Positions 13,201-24,965 of a stretch of DNA of 35,343 nucleotides are shown here, one piece after another. The position numbers were made by a program, and so were the translations under genes. Below the pieces are notes generated by a model, which was not told the DNA's origin, searched no databases, and worked only from the letters and a program-made list of their open reading frames with translations. The stretch lies in NCBI GenBank assembly GCA_002751075.1, contig NAOQ01000478.1, forward strand, positions 21,813-57,155, in the 5' to 3' direction. Each line of letters starts with the position of its first letter. The stretch's first letter is position 1. Source of the DNA: Ichthyophonus hoferi. Lineage: Eukaryota; Opisthokonta; Ichthyosporea; Ichthyophonida; Ichthyophonidae.

Positions 13201-14559
13201 TGTATGGCTTTAGGGCCCACCTGTGGACTGAACACTTGGGTATGTAGATATGCATATATGTATATATGTATATATGTAGCTTGGTGTATGGATAGTACTA
13301 GTGAAATGATGGTTTTAGTAATAAGAGTAGTATAATTAATAATAATAATACTACTAGTAGAAGTATATGTAGTTGATAATAGTAATGGTAGTAATAGAAA
13401 AATAATCAATAGTAACTAAATATAAATATAATACAATTGTAACAAGAACATAAACTAATGGTTAAGCATTATTTATGTATATTATCCTATGAAATACATT
13501 AATCCAAATGAAGATCATCCTGCAGCCACTCCCTGTATTAACCTATTCGTGTATTGTTTAATAGGCTATTTCGATGAGCTCTTCAAAACTCCCAGTGATA
13601 TTGAGTGTGTACGTAAGGTCAACTGCATGGCCCAGGCCAACCTTGCCCAGTACCTAGCTGATGATGTTACAGAAATGGAGACCCATCTTATGCCTTACCT
13701 CTTGCAGGTCAATCAGGATGGAAGGTGTGTAGGGAGGGCTATCGCATGTTATATTAAGTTATATTATATTATATTGCACTATTCTATGTAATATCGTACT
13801 ATACTACATAATATTATAGTAAGTTTTATTTTTAAACTGTCGATCCAATGTTCTTTATTAAAGTGCTTATGCTTGTACAACTTACATATAATTAAATTTC
13901 CAGAACCTTGTATATTATATTTTTATACATTTTCCATCAATGCATTGTCATTGATGCTTTAATTAATCGATTGGATTGGATTATATTATTATTTGCATGT
14001 AGTATTTATTTATTATTCCAGATTTACTTTTTTAGTATGCCAAACATTGCTGCTCGTTCACCTTTGAAATATATAATATGTACTATTATTGTTTTTTATT
14101 TTAGTTGTATATCACCTCTCTTCTTTTACGCTAGGATGGAGCATGTTATCGTTAAAACATATATCTGGATATATTTTTATTTGCACATGAGGCAGAGGGT
14201 ATGCATCTATGCATTAGTACTATCTACCTACATATATATTAATAGCATATATTTGTTCACTATCTGCTACCCTGCCCTTTCCCTGTCTCAACGGCCTTTA
14301 TTTATAGACCCTATTTTTAATTGGACCTTATTTCGTATGCTATTATACATCTACCCATATATATATGTATATATACTATGATGTACACATCCCATTGGCT
14401 GCTACCCAACACTCTCAAAAATTAATTAATTAGTTAATTAATTACTCGTTCTTTTACAGTGTGGACAATATTCCAGGTGTGGAGTCCTTCCCTGACTATC
14501 CCGAAGAAGCTCTGGTCAAGGGCCGTCTTACCAGTGTGCCCAAATTTATTACCTTCTGA
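4276..14559 (+). CDS. plant-type C2 domain phospholipase D (PLD alpha-like)
   Basis: Complete 756-residue phospholipase D in 16 coding exons: 4276-4488, 4812-4903, 5328-5482, 5919-6168, 6608-6707, 7292-7461, 7721-7787, 8424-8564, 9147-9284, 9978-10160, 10673-10752, 11707-11784, 12370-12546, 13073-13239, 13565-13724, 14460-14559 (stop TGA 14557-14559). Every junction is GT..AG and phases agree throughout. The enzyme cleaves phosphatidylcholine and similar lipids to phosphatidic acid. A C2 domain fills roughly residues 1-140 (start [15 protein letters not shown], later EIWDQDVG), followed by [12 protein letters not shown], the plant PLD linker. HKD motif 1 is H295/K297/D302, motif 2 is H606/K608/D613; IYIENQYF lies at 471-478. 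The C-terminus (PGVESFPD..) matches the plant alpha type. No PX or PH domain, unlike animal PLD1/2. Length is close to plant PLD alpha (about 810). The start has A at -3 and G at +4. It looks intact; calcium use is inferred from the family. Confidence 0.93.
5600..5900 (+). repeat. T-rich run and ATT/ACT trinucleotide microsatellite in PLD intron 3
   Basis: A poly-T tract broken by single G (about 5608-5656) is followed by an imperfect array of ATT and ACT triplets at about 5795-5890. The array ends about 30 bases before the exon 4 acceptor at 5917-5918, so length changes there would move the upstream splicing signals. Confidence 0.85.
7364..7387 (+). other. HKD motif 1 of the PLD
   Basis: Codons 295-302 (HQKTVVLD) in exon 6 give H-x-K-x4-D. 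In this superfamily the histidine of one HKD motif forms the covalent phosphatidyl intermediate. All key residues are present. Confidence 0.95.
7845..7872 (+). repeat. TATTG pentanucleotide microsatellite in PLD intron 7
   Basis: Five tandem TATTG units and a partial sixth, within a T/A-rich stretch of related degenerate units. Confidence 0.9.
8985..9120 (+). repeat. ACT-A-rich simple repeat and short TACCC array in PLD intron 8
   Basis: Units of the type ctatacta recur from about 8990 to 9045, and ctaccctaccctaccctaac lies near 9100-9120. The latter looks telomere-like only by composition. Both lie just upstream of the exon 9 acceptor at 9145-9146. Confidence 0.75.
9475..9491 (+). repeat. 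poly-A run in PLD intron 9
   Basis: Seventeen consecutive A within a CCA/A-rich context. A simple homopolymer; no retroposed gene copy is visible upstream of it. Confidence 0.9.
12518..12541 (+). other. HKD motif 2 of the PLD
   Basis: Codons 606-613 (HSKLMIVD) in exon 13 give the second H-x-K-x4-D. The context [20 protein letters not shown] is what plant-type PLDs show. The D-D-E at its end is split by intron 13 and restored by splicing. Confidence 0.95.
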
Positions 14560-14882
14560 TTGCAATGGTTCCAGTTACTTATTGCCTACCTTGCTTTACA
14601 TGCAGATCAGCACCAATATGTTTCTCAAAATGGTGATTATTTAGCAATTATTCTATTATGTTTTGTTTATACTTACAGTTTAAAATGTGGCAACTATATA
14701 TATTATTGTGTGATTACACTAAGTATTAATTAATATATTTTAGAGTATGTCGTGCCCAATCAATCACTAGGTGTGTAATATGCAAGGAAAAATAATAAAA
14801 ATACAATCATAATCATGCATGAATTGAATGTGCGTAATGAGTAGTCAATTTTAGTTTTAAATTATTGTCTATGCATGGTAAC

Positions 14883-14938
14883 AATCTCCAATGATATTTA
14901 AATTATTGTAAATCTCCAATGATATTTAAATTATTGTA
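14883..14938 (+). repeat. 28-bp tandem duplication
   Basis: Two adjacent identical 28-base units beginning aatctccaatgatattta, at 14883-14910 and 14911-14938. Identity suggests a recent duplication in the 3' flank of the PLD gene. Confidence 0.92.
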
Positions 14939-15029
14939 TGTCCTTTTCAAATTACCCACCTATCCCGGGGTCTTACTCTTACGTCCAAATAGGATATAGT
15001 GTCTTCAAACTGATGCTGAGATAATTATC

Positions 15030-15480
15030 TTCCATGCTACTAAAAACAGTTGATAATGCTAAGATACAAGAAACTAGATCGAGAATATTAAAGTTGACGG
15101 CGGTAGCTTTGTATCAATGGTATGGCTGCTAAGGATCTTTTAGCGTGTTTAAGGGAACGTCTAATTAAACTGACAAATAATTCTAATAGCTTTCAAGGAA
15201 CTAGGCGTCTTTATTTTCTTCAGATATTTCTAATTAGCCATACTTTATCAGTTGGGGTTTTCATCAACCCTCCTCTGATTGATTGCTGATTACTTACCAA
15301 CACTTTATTGATCTGGTATTAATTGATAGCAAGGGTTATTTTGTCTGGAATCGACCCTTTTTTGTGTTGTGAATGATAATGGCGAATTTAATTTATTGGT
15401 GAAAGACCTTAGTTGCTCGAATATGGTTTTGATTCAAGCGGCGGTGATAGAAGTTGATCAACAACTAATCTATAACCCTT
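15030..15480 (+). repeat. dispersed repeat A, copy 2
   Basis: Direct-orientation relative of about 2400-2780. Shared words include gttgataatg, attaaag, tctaattaa and cctctgattgattg, in the same order with insertions and deletions between them. Confidence 0.68.
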
Positions 15481-16504
15481 TCATCCAATCAGACAATACT
15501 GTAGGTTTTCGTCATTAATAAATCGAAATAGCATTGTAAAAAGAGTTAGTCAAAACGAAAAATAATAATTCTGAACACTAGGATGTATGGTATTGAGTTA
15601 TTATATTACTAGTATAGTGTCCTGTGCAGTTGAATACTCGTTTTTTTACATTTAACAATTCATCGGCTATGAAATCGGTAAGAATAATAATAAAAGGCAC
15701 GATTCCTTGTAAATTAAAGTATAATAGTTGATTACATTCTTGCACCAACTTCATTTATATTTTCTACCTTTATCACAATATGCAAATCCTTGTATGGCAC
15801 TATTGGTCAGCCATAAAACTATTCCTTGAGCCAGAAAAAAGAAAACTAAAAATTTCTTATCTAGGTAGTTATTTACTTTTCGGAATTGCATGAAATGTAA
15901 TGAAAGGGGCACTAGATATTGTACAATGTTGTAATTAGAAAATAATTAACTATGAATAATGCTATCATGAGTAAGAATAATAAGTTTATTCAAACCATTT
16001 CCTTTTCTCTTCCTTTTAGTTGATACAATCACTTGGATTGATACTTCTAATATACAAAGATAGATGGATTCACCAAGCAAATAACCTACATGACATAAAA
16101 GACTTAAAAAAAGCGTACATTATAACCCCCAATCTATACTATCTTATCCTGCTTATAATGAAAAATAAAAATAACTTCCCATAGCAATCAAAAGCCAATA
16201 ATAATACCAATTCAAAATATCTGAGATTATAATGGTAACTACGGTAATATACCTGACCTGCTCAATCCCTTTGAAAAAGAGTAGGCATATGTTGATGTAA
16301 TCACGACATAATATAAGAGGAAGCGGTAATAAATACAGGAATATGTCAATTATACCCTGATTATAATTTATTACTTTTAAGCATACTTTTTAATATAAGT
16401 GCTAGCTGATACGTCTTCAATTATCTACGTGTTGCATTATCTATCTACTTGATGTTTATCATGAACCTGGAAAATTTATATTATCATACCCAAGACCACA
16501 CTTA

Positions 16505-16790
16505 GTATGATACGTTACAGTAGCTCCTAAGTAAACAAATCATGTTCATTAGAATATAAAATATATTCTATTTATTTATTATTAATTATTAATCAATATT
16601 ATTATTATTTAGCTAACATGTAGCGACAATAGAGATATCTATCAAAACTACGTAGTGGTAATGATTCAGATTGGGATTAATTCTGGTCAATTATACTGGG
16701 TAAATGATTTGATTCAAATTCAGTCTCATCGCACCACATGTTTAGAACGGTATAAATTAACCACTGGATGATTGAGACACGGTTGCTAGT
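16505..16790 (+). repeat. dispersed repeat B, copy 2
   Basis: Direct-orientation relative of about 1430-1680. It carries acgttacagta, a TTTATTTATT-rich stretch, aatgattcagattg and ataaattaaccactgg (16752-16767) in the same order. Confidence 0.72.
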
Positions 16791-17313
16791 TTTGTTTACG
16801 CTATAGTCTGCCACATAAAATGTGTCTTTGTCTAGGTAACGGCTTAAAATAAAGACAAGGTATATTATGTTGACCCTATATTGTTATGATTTCAACAAAA
16901 TAAATGTGATAATAGAAGGTTTTGCACTCTTAAAACTAATGCCATTTTTTTATTTCACAAATTATTTTTGTTATTATTATTCTCAATTAATGTTAGTCAC
17001 AGAAACGACATGTTTTGTCCCTATGTTCAACTACTACACCAACATGAACAGAAACAAAAATGTCAAAACAAGTATATATAAAAATAAAAGAAGTGCGCTA
17101 TGTTACATATTGACAGTGTACACATAGCAGCAACTCCTATACTTGCATTTCTAACTAGGTACATAGAATTGATAATTGATATCCATTCGGCAATTGTCAC
17201 TAGAAGACTAGTCAATCGCTTAATTGTGCTTCAAAAATGGGTTGAGAACATACATGGTAAAGGATTTTTTTTCGTTTTGAAAAAATAAATAACAAAGAGG
17301 GGATGAAGGTAAT

Positions 17314-20300
17314 TTATCCACTCTTCTCACTCAGTGCCTTTTGTAGTTTTAACATGATGTCTTTCTGTTTAGCGTTGAGGAACCTGGAATAATTCCATTG
17401 GGTGAGACAGGAATTACATTTACTAATTAGCCTTATTAGGGAACGTGTGTGATATTGCAAACTGTGCAAGAGTAGAAGTACTGCAGGTGAATCGAGGTAG
17501 AGTCAGGCATTATATAGAAGTCTCGTAATATTCGTGGCGGAGATGGTAACAGACAGAATGAGTTGAATTTAAATAGAGGTATACTATACTAGCCAAGGAA
17601 AAGAGAGATAGGGGCAATATAGAATGGGTTAAAGCAGACCTAATTAGACAGGGCTACCTACCTAGGTACGCTGACAACCACCTCGACAAGATGGTCCCCT
17701 TTCTCATGGGAATTCATTTTCTTAATGCCCTTCCCTGACAACCGCAGTTTGGTACCAGGTTGTGTCCCTGCAGGGATCTATAGATGACGTCACTGTTAGC
17801 CAATGACTGCATTGCCTATGCTCAATTGTTACATATGATTAATATAGAGTAACAGATAATATACTATATATATATATACAATTAATACAAAGCACCCACG
17901 CCATTGGAAGGAATAATATCCTTCTTCATGGTAATAGGAACGACGAAAATACAGATGGTGGCATAATATACCCCATCCAGAACTCTTCTACACGTCATCA
18001 CAAAACTTAACAAGGTAGAGGTTTAGGTAGTATCAAGCAATCATAGACCTGCTAGGAATACTCATACTTCTCATCACCATACAGAAATGGCTAGATATAT
18101 TTAACCCAGTGGCCAAGCCATCATGACAATAAATTAACTTCGTTCGACAGGGACCTTAAAGAACACACAGCTAGAGAGTCTAAACCTACAATCTCTAATT
18201 AACACTAACCAATATTAACCCATGACTTACAATTGAATGCTTTCTTTTAAGAAAAAGACAACCAACACAAAGTATCTACGATAAACAACCACTTACCTTT
18301 AGCAGGACCCCACCCTTAACTAGTTTAATGTTAACCTCGGCACCCAGCGCTGCCTCAGCTATACTAATCGCATGCTTGGTTATCACGTTCGTCCCTTGCC
18401 GTTCGAAGTATGGACTGGGCTCCACCTACCCAGTACCACTAATATTAGTAACACTGTAGGTAGTATTGTACAATGGTAAACGGGTAAAGTAATAGGTAAT
18501 GTGCTTTTATTCTTAATTATATGTGGTTTTACCACACAATCTGCAGTACATGATAACAGTAGACAGTTGTAATTGAGATTAATATTAACAAAGAAATTCA
18601 AAGGCTAAGCCATTTATAATGGCAGGCCACTCGGAGACAATGGTTGGTAAAACAATGAATATATAGTAAGAAGTAGTGTATATGATTACTGAGCCAGAGG
18701 GACCGAGGGACCCTGGTTAACAATTACAATGAATGCGAGATACATGTGTGTATAATACAGTTGCTGATCTGAAGCTTACCATCTGAACTAAAGAGAAAAA
18801 CATCTAGAGGGAAAGAGAAAAGGAAAACAGTAGAAACAACTTAAAAAGGAAATGAAATTATAATAGAATGCTTGCGCATCAATAGGAAATACATATATCT
18901 ATACCTAAGACTAGAAAGAAAGAGAGAGACAGAGAAGGAGGAGTAATAAAAGATTGAATGAAAGAAAAACAGCCACGGTAAGAGCTAATAGGATCCTACC
19001 TACCTGTATCTTCAACACCGCATCCCCCGGCGTGGTTCCAGGCCCAATCATGTCTCCTTTCCCATGTAAAGTCAGATTGTTGTTGGTATTTATCCCTGTA
19101 TGTGAAAGAGAATGAGACAGAGGCTGATATAAAAAGTATTAGTTATAACAGGGTAATGATTAACAAGGTCAGGAAGACAATGGAGGCTAATAATACACTA
19201 AGAAAATAGATAGTGTAGGTAAAATGTCTACAAGTAGAATAGGAAGTAGAACCGGAATACAACACATGAATGAAACAACCAGGCTAACCATTAGGTAGAG
19301 AGGAGATGAGGGTATCTACACCGGCGTACCTTCAGGAAACTTCACCTCGATCTCGTCAATCCGTTGTTGCCAGCCATTACCATTACAGGTATGGCACGGG
19401 TTAGATATCTGTTTGCCAGCCCCATTGCAGACCTGACAGGTTCCCATAAACTCCCCAAACATCGCATTAACCTTCCTCTGTAGGTGTATGTATATACCAA
19501 GGTATTGGTATTATAAATGATATTAATAACAATTGTAATATAATAAAAAATAAAAAATAGTATTACTTTTATTTCACAAAGTCGTTATGATAGTCAGTTA
19601 GTGAATCAATGTGGGAAACATTGTGTTTAGATTTAGTTTTTTGTTTATATAGGGAGTTGGCATAATGCCGTAAAGGAAGCAGGTGTGTGCTTGGATTAGA
19701 ATAGGAAAGGTGTTTGGCTGCTTTGTGTATCTGTGGACTATATGCATTCAAAATAGTTTATCATATCACACTATCATGTTATTATGGCCTCATTCTAATA
19801 TCCATGTTATTACACTCCTATACTACCGTAATACTATGGCACAATAGCAGGGTGTATAAAGAGTAGATATTAGCATGATATTACAGCCTTACCTGACCCT
19901 GACCTCCACACGCGGTGCACAACACAGGCTGGTGTCCAGGTTTAGAGCCACTGCCATGACAAGTACTACAAGGAGCTCTCCTATTAAGGTTTAATCTCTT
20001 CACACACCCTAAGGCTGCCTCCATAAAGCTGAGGTTAACACCATACTGTAAAAGAATGTTTATGGTTATACTTGATAAGTTATGGTATCAACTATCTTTT
20101 CAATATTAGTATGGTATGTGTAGGTTTATGGCATATGTGTGTTGTATACATGTTATAAGCGCATTATATATACGCAATGTATATGATATTTGTATGATGC
20201 AGGTTTAGTGAACGTATGTTGTGTGTGTATATTCCCTGGGTGGAACCTTATCCGTCTGCGGTTCAACATGAATAACAAAGAATAGGCAAGGGAAAAAATC

Positions 20301-23300
20301 AATTGACTTGAATGTGGCTATGTATGTAGTTGATGGCATGATAGAAGTATGTTCTAGCCTAGTGTGTATATTATGACGGGGCATAGATACTCAGTCCATC
20401 GTGGAAAGGAATTGGGATAATTCTAATACTATCTTGCAGAGGGAAGTATGTAATTGTCCTAACTTGGTATAAATACCATGGAATAAACACATACATACCA
20501 TACACAATGAATACATAAACATGGAGCATACAATATTCTCACTACCCGTACTATAATACAATTATATAAAAAACAAATAACAAACTGATAAGGTTAGACC
20601 ATAAAAATCACAATAGCCATAGTAACCATAGTAACCGAAGCAACCAACCGTTTTATTCTTTGCATTGGTTTCCACGACATCAAAACCTCCACCATTAAAC
20701 CCGCCTCCATTAAAGCCAGCACCCCCAAATATATCTTCAAAATTTCGAAATACAGATCGGGGGTCGAAATTAGGGTGAGCTTGACGATAGTTCTGATATT
20801 CTGGTTGCGCATGTCCCTCGTCATCATAGCGTCGCCTGGAATCTTCACTACCTAGTACCTGTTGCACCAATTAGAAGAAGGTATGGCAACCTAGCAACCA
20901 AATAAATATTACATGTATATTTATGTATATACATGCCTGTATAAATTACTGTACTTATTATAAAAACATAATGCATCACATAATACCTGTTGATCCAATC
21001 AGTACGGTCTATCATGGCCTAGCAACTAAATGGGCATTCTATATAATAATAATAATAGTAACAATGTGTTTATTATAAGTGAAGTCAACAGTAAAAATGG
21101 TTATAGATATTGCCATGTAGTAATAGTTTTCCAACTTTAAAATCAAGTAAAATTATGACCATGTCCCTATCGATCCCATTACCTGCCCCACCCCCTTATC
21201 TCGTAGTAACCAATAAAACGTGTTATGCATAAATGGTAACCAATACAACGTGTTATATAAAATTATCCTAACAATGTATTTAATATCTTGATCCATGTAT
21301 AGATTCCTTCAATGACATCTAATATGTAAATGCTAGCCGCTTTACTATTAGTCAGCCCAACAATTAGTAGCCAATCTGGGATACATAAAAGGCAAGTCCG
21401 TGACATATAACCAATGGAGCATGACTAGTAATGCAGAATCAGCCTTCTATTCTAGTTGTATTGGAGCAATGTACTTTGTATTTTGGCCAATCCGAGACAC
21501 GTCCTCTCCTCTCTATCTCTCTCTATCATTAAGCCCTTCGGCTAGGCAGAGAAAGTAAGAGGCACCAACACAGCTCTACCCCTCAAATGCTATGTACATC
21601 CGAGGTGTTTAACTTACTATCTATAATACCCTACAAACTAAGTAAATATTTTCTATATATTATATCTTATGGGTTTTATTATAAGTAAATTCGCTGGTGA
21701 ACAGGTTTATCGACAGAACAATATGTAACCTACCCGCTCCTGTCTCTAGACTTTATGTACCCATATAATAACATAACCTAGATAATATCTATACGCCGTG
21801 CAACAAGTAGAGCAAATAAACTTTAATCAAGAAAGTATGAAGGCTGTGAATGATATAATGATATACATTATGCTTTTCTTTATATATGTTTATATATTAT
21901 TATGTAAATAAGTATATTTTAGTAAACAAACATCAAATGAAAACCTTGAAACTACTTTACAACCAGCATGTAGAAATACGACATAGATAATATCACAACA
22001 AAATTAAGAACCAGCCAGGTCAAGGTACATACAGAGGTATTGAAAGCATGACTCTTAATTAATGAATGTGAATATGTAATATGCTTAGCAATAGGACTAT
22101 GACATATATACCTATATCCGTAAATCTATCTTATCATACACACCATTTCTCTCTCAACAGTCCATACTTATAGGCAACGTCTAATAAATGAAATATTAAA
22201 CCAGGAGGATTCATGGTTCAATTGGATGACTTGTAGGGGGTTTATAGCCTGAAAATTCACCTACTCCCATTTTCGATTACTTACCTCATAGGCTTCACTA
22301 ATTTCCGCAAATTTTTCAGCGGCGGCTTTGCCTTTGTTTCTATCGGGATGGTATTCTTTAGCCAACTGTAATTAAAAGTGTATTGAAATTAATAGAAGAA
22401 TAGAATTGGATGGGAGGTAAATTAAAAAGACATAAGCTATATATAAAATATTATTTAGTATAAATGTTAACTGTCTCTCTCACCCTTCTATATCTAGTCA
22501 TATATCATGTCACTTTGCAATGCTCGTATATAGTCCGTTTTATGTAGGTAGATAAATGATAAAATTGCCCAATATAGCTAATATGCAACATAGACAAATT
22601 GACTATAATCATATTCATAATTAATTAATGCTGGGTTCTGAATTATTCCATATCTATGTAAAATGTTATATTTGGAAGGTATAAAAGGGTTCCGTCTGAA
22701 GCATATTGAAGACAAGACACTTGATTCTAACGTGACACTGAATAAAGGGTATATAGTTTTTATACTAAATTCTGTGCTTACAATAGTTGGTCGCTACAGT
22801 GAACATTGGTGAGGTAATTACTACAGAGGTTGAGAAAAACAAAATTCACATATAGTATAAAGATAGAAAAGACAAGATAAGAGTGAAGAGTACATCGCAA
22901 TCATGGAAACAGAGGGACGTGGACTATAGTTAGTAATAATAAAGAATATAATTACCTTATAGTAGCTCTTCTTAATATCAGACTGACTGGAGTCTTTCTT
23001 TAACCCTAATACGTCGTAGTAATCTTTTTTACCATGTCTACTTCCTGTGTAATCATTGGGTCATTAAAATATTGAATGCGAGTCTTCCTATTGGTGTGAT
23101 GTATATGTTGCTTTATCATTCATACTCATTTCTCTAAATACAATTATCCTTCTAAGTATGTAACTGTGTAACAACGTAAATAAGTAAGTAGGCAGGCAAG
23201 TAAGTAGGTAAGTAAGTTTGCATGTACATATGGATATATGCATGCATGTATGTATGTATGTATGTATAGTAGTAACACAAACCCATATACACCCCATCCT

Positions 23301-24965
23301 GTGTAAATTAATTTCTGATAATCTTTATTTCTCTCTTTAGTATATATCACCTTTAACACGTTGATCTTATTGGTTACATGTCACTATATCCTATATTCTC
23401 TTACACCATATCCTTCTATATCCTATCCAATCTTATATCATATATCCTTATAAAATTTTCTCACACCCAATCACATCACTTAATCCCTATCATGACTATC
23501 AGTTAGTAATTGTCACATTTTTCCAACTATCCAGTTAAACCACACCTCCCAGTACCCTCAATAGACCATCCAATCACCAGCCATAGCAACATTCACCCTT
23601 AGCAACAGTGAACCTTTAAGACCACTTGTGAGAAGAGATTAAAATGACATGCTACATTGGAGTAGGATATGACTGGTTTACAACATCCTATAGGATGGAG
23701 CTATACTACACCCACATATAAGATCGCAATTATATGAAATAATAGCAAGCAATAATCTTATACAATTACATACAATAATAACTTATAATAACATGAACAA
23801 GTATAGAAAAATAAATAAATAAATAATTTAGATATTTTATATATAACTATAACTGTTTAATATTATTAACAATTACTATTGTATATGTAATCAGAAAATA
23901 ATAGTCATTGCAATCTTAACATGCCAGTCGAAGGATACCTCAGAGACACAAGGTCATTCTGATATACAATTACATGCAAATATATATATATAATTAATAT
24001 GTGGTAACTATATACCCTGTATTAATTACCAGAAATCATGTATCGGTAAAATTGAAACTGGACACCAGATTTATCTACAAGACCCTAACCATACATAAGC
24101 TATATTTTAGAAATATAATAATACATATACTCCCAAGAGCTTCCCTCCCACCTGAACCATGAAAGTGTCGTAAGGGGAAATAGCCACACCTGGGTAGAAA
24201 GACAGCACTGGGAGCTAACACAGACCGTCCTGAAAAATAAAAATAAAATAAGTAGATAATAAATTAAGCGATGGTAACTCAGTAAACAAATGAAACATTG
24301 AGGCTAATGGGAGCCAGTAATATTGACTGAGACTATGAAGTAAGATGGACGGGTATTGAAACTCTCTATTCATGTTAGCCTTAGAGAATGTTTATATAAT
24401 AAGATAATGAGCCTATATTTTTACATAATTATAAAAAGAAATGCATTTACTGGCTGTGTTCAAAAGGTTGTGCGTGCTAACTTCAGAATACTTGGTTTTA
24501 GATGTAGGGTTGATGGGCACTAGTGCAACTACAACTATAAAGATAATATGAATGAAACAATGCAATGTCTTTATTGATGCTTATATACATTTATTTCCAT
24601 GGCCTAGCATTGATCTGCGAGCTATACATACAGGAATGGTGAAGGGGTCAATATCAATAGACTAACTGGTGATACTCCTACGAGTCGGTAGGGAACAGCA
24701 ATAGAAACATGCTACTTCCAAATAGATAAAAGTGCTTTCTAGGTATAATCCGTACAGTGAACACTAATATATCTAGTATATCTAGGGGACAAGTGTAGAC
24801 TCTATACTTATACTAACCTGTGGTCCAAGGACTTAGTGTTCTCCTAACACACTCTAATCTTTTACTATTATGAAAGAATGCGGTTGTAATCCTAGGCCTT
24901 GTTAAAACCCTCCAGACGTTCCGGATGGCTAAACCCTGACCCCATCGCATAGAGGAAAGGCTCAT
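17314..24965 (-). CDS. DNAJA3: mitochondrial DnaJ co-chaperone (Tid1/DNAJA3/Mdj1 type)
   Basis: Complete 437-residue class A DnaJ in 11 exons (minus strand, gene order): 24965-24818, 24229-24152, 23044-22956, 22365-22285, 20858-20649, 20045-19893, 19477-19330, 19095-19004, 18425-18297, 17777-17662, 17383-17314. It stimulates mitochondrial Hsp70 and delivers substrates. Residues 1-79 form an Arg-rich presequence; RHFHGS (70-75) fits the two-step MPP/MIP cleavage motif. The J domain starts at KDYYDVLG (82-89) and HPD is 111-113. A Gly/Phe-rich linker spans about 172-191. Four CxxCxGxG zinc motifs start at C228, C245, C267 and C281. The C-terminal substrate domain runs from about 290 (IPAGTQPGTKLRLSGKGI in exon 10). 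Phases agree at every junction. Least certain is the exon 5 donor (GTTGGT at 20648). Exon 9 has a weak, purine-rich acceptor but a good TACTAAT branch-point-like word upstream. Family and location are clear; orthology to DNAJA3 is inferred. Confidence 0.93.
20857..21031. repeat. duplicated splice-acceptor segment in the DnaJ gene
   Basis: The segment 20857-20902, which spans the exon 5 acceptor, resembles 20985-21031 upstream in the intron. Both share acctgttg..ccaat.ag and then cctagcaac.aaat at the same spacing. On the minus strand each reads towards an aacag acceptor-like end. Judged by eye at roughly 70% alike. Confidence 0.6.
20859..22284 (-). other. long intron 4 of the DnaJ gene
   Basis: The largest intron of this gene, about 1.4 kb. 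It contains the duplicated acceptor-like segment, a 30-base-period duplication at 21206-21256 and several CCAAT-containing segments. I see no nested gene or RNA in it. Confidence 0.7.
21206..21256 (+). repeat. short tandem duplication in DnaJ intron 4
   Basis: A 21-base word beginning gtaaccaata and ending cgtgttat occurs at 21206-21226 and again at 21236-21256 with one mismatch, a 30-base period. Confidence 0.88.
23179..23268 (+). repeat. AAGT/TATG tetranucleotide microsatellite in DnaJ intron 2
   Basis: Imperfect aagt/aggt/ggca tetramers from 23179 are followed by catg and tatg tetramers to about 23268. It lies in the intron between exons 2 and 3; the open frames across it are an effect of the repeat. 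Confidence 0.88.

Larger units (their letters stand above)
14560..17313. other. gap between the convergent PLD and DnaJ genes; repeats, no gene
   Basis: About 2.75 kb between the PLD stop and the DnaJ stop, so it holds both 3' UTRs. AATAAA at 14794-14799, about 240 bases past the PLD stop, is a possible poly(A) signal for PLD. TTTATT at 16949-16954 could serve DnaJ on the minus strand. Second copies of repeats A and B lie here. The small open frames near 16867-17288 show no family features and I do not call them genes. Confidence 0.6.

Noticed and set aside
13908-14381. 157-codon plus-strand frame, membrane-like
   Set aside because: It sits in PLD intron 15, is dominated by Ile, Tyr, Leu and Phe as expected of AT-rich DNA, and matches no known family by eye.
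16867-17288. Two frames of 86 and 62 codons between the PLD and DnaJ genes
   Set aside because: AT-driven composition, no motif, and overlap with the likely DnaJ 3' UTR.
20594-20848. Second minus-strand frame overlapping DnaJ exon 5
   Set aside because: It is the same DNA read in another frame; the J-domain and Gly/Phe reading is the real one.
23088-23359. Minus-strand frames rich in Thr, Tyr, His and Leu in DnaJ intron 2
   Set aside because: They are translations of the tetranucleotide microsatellite.
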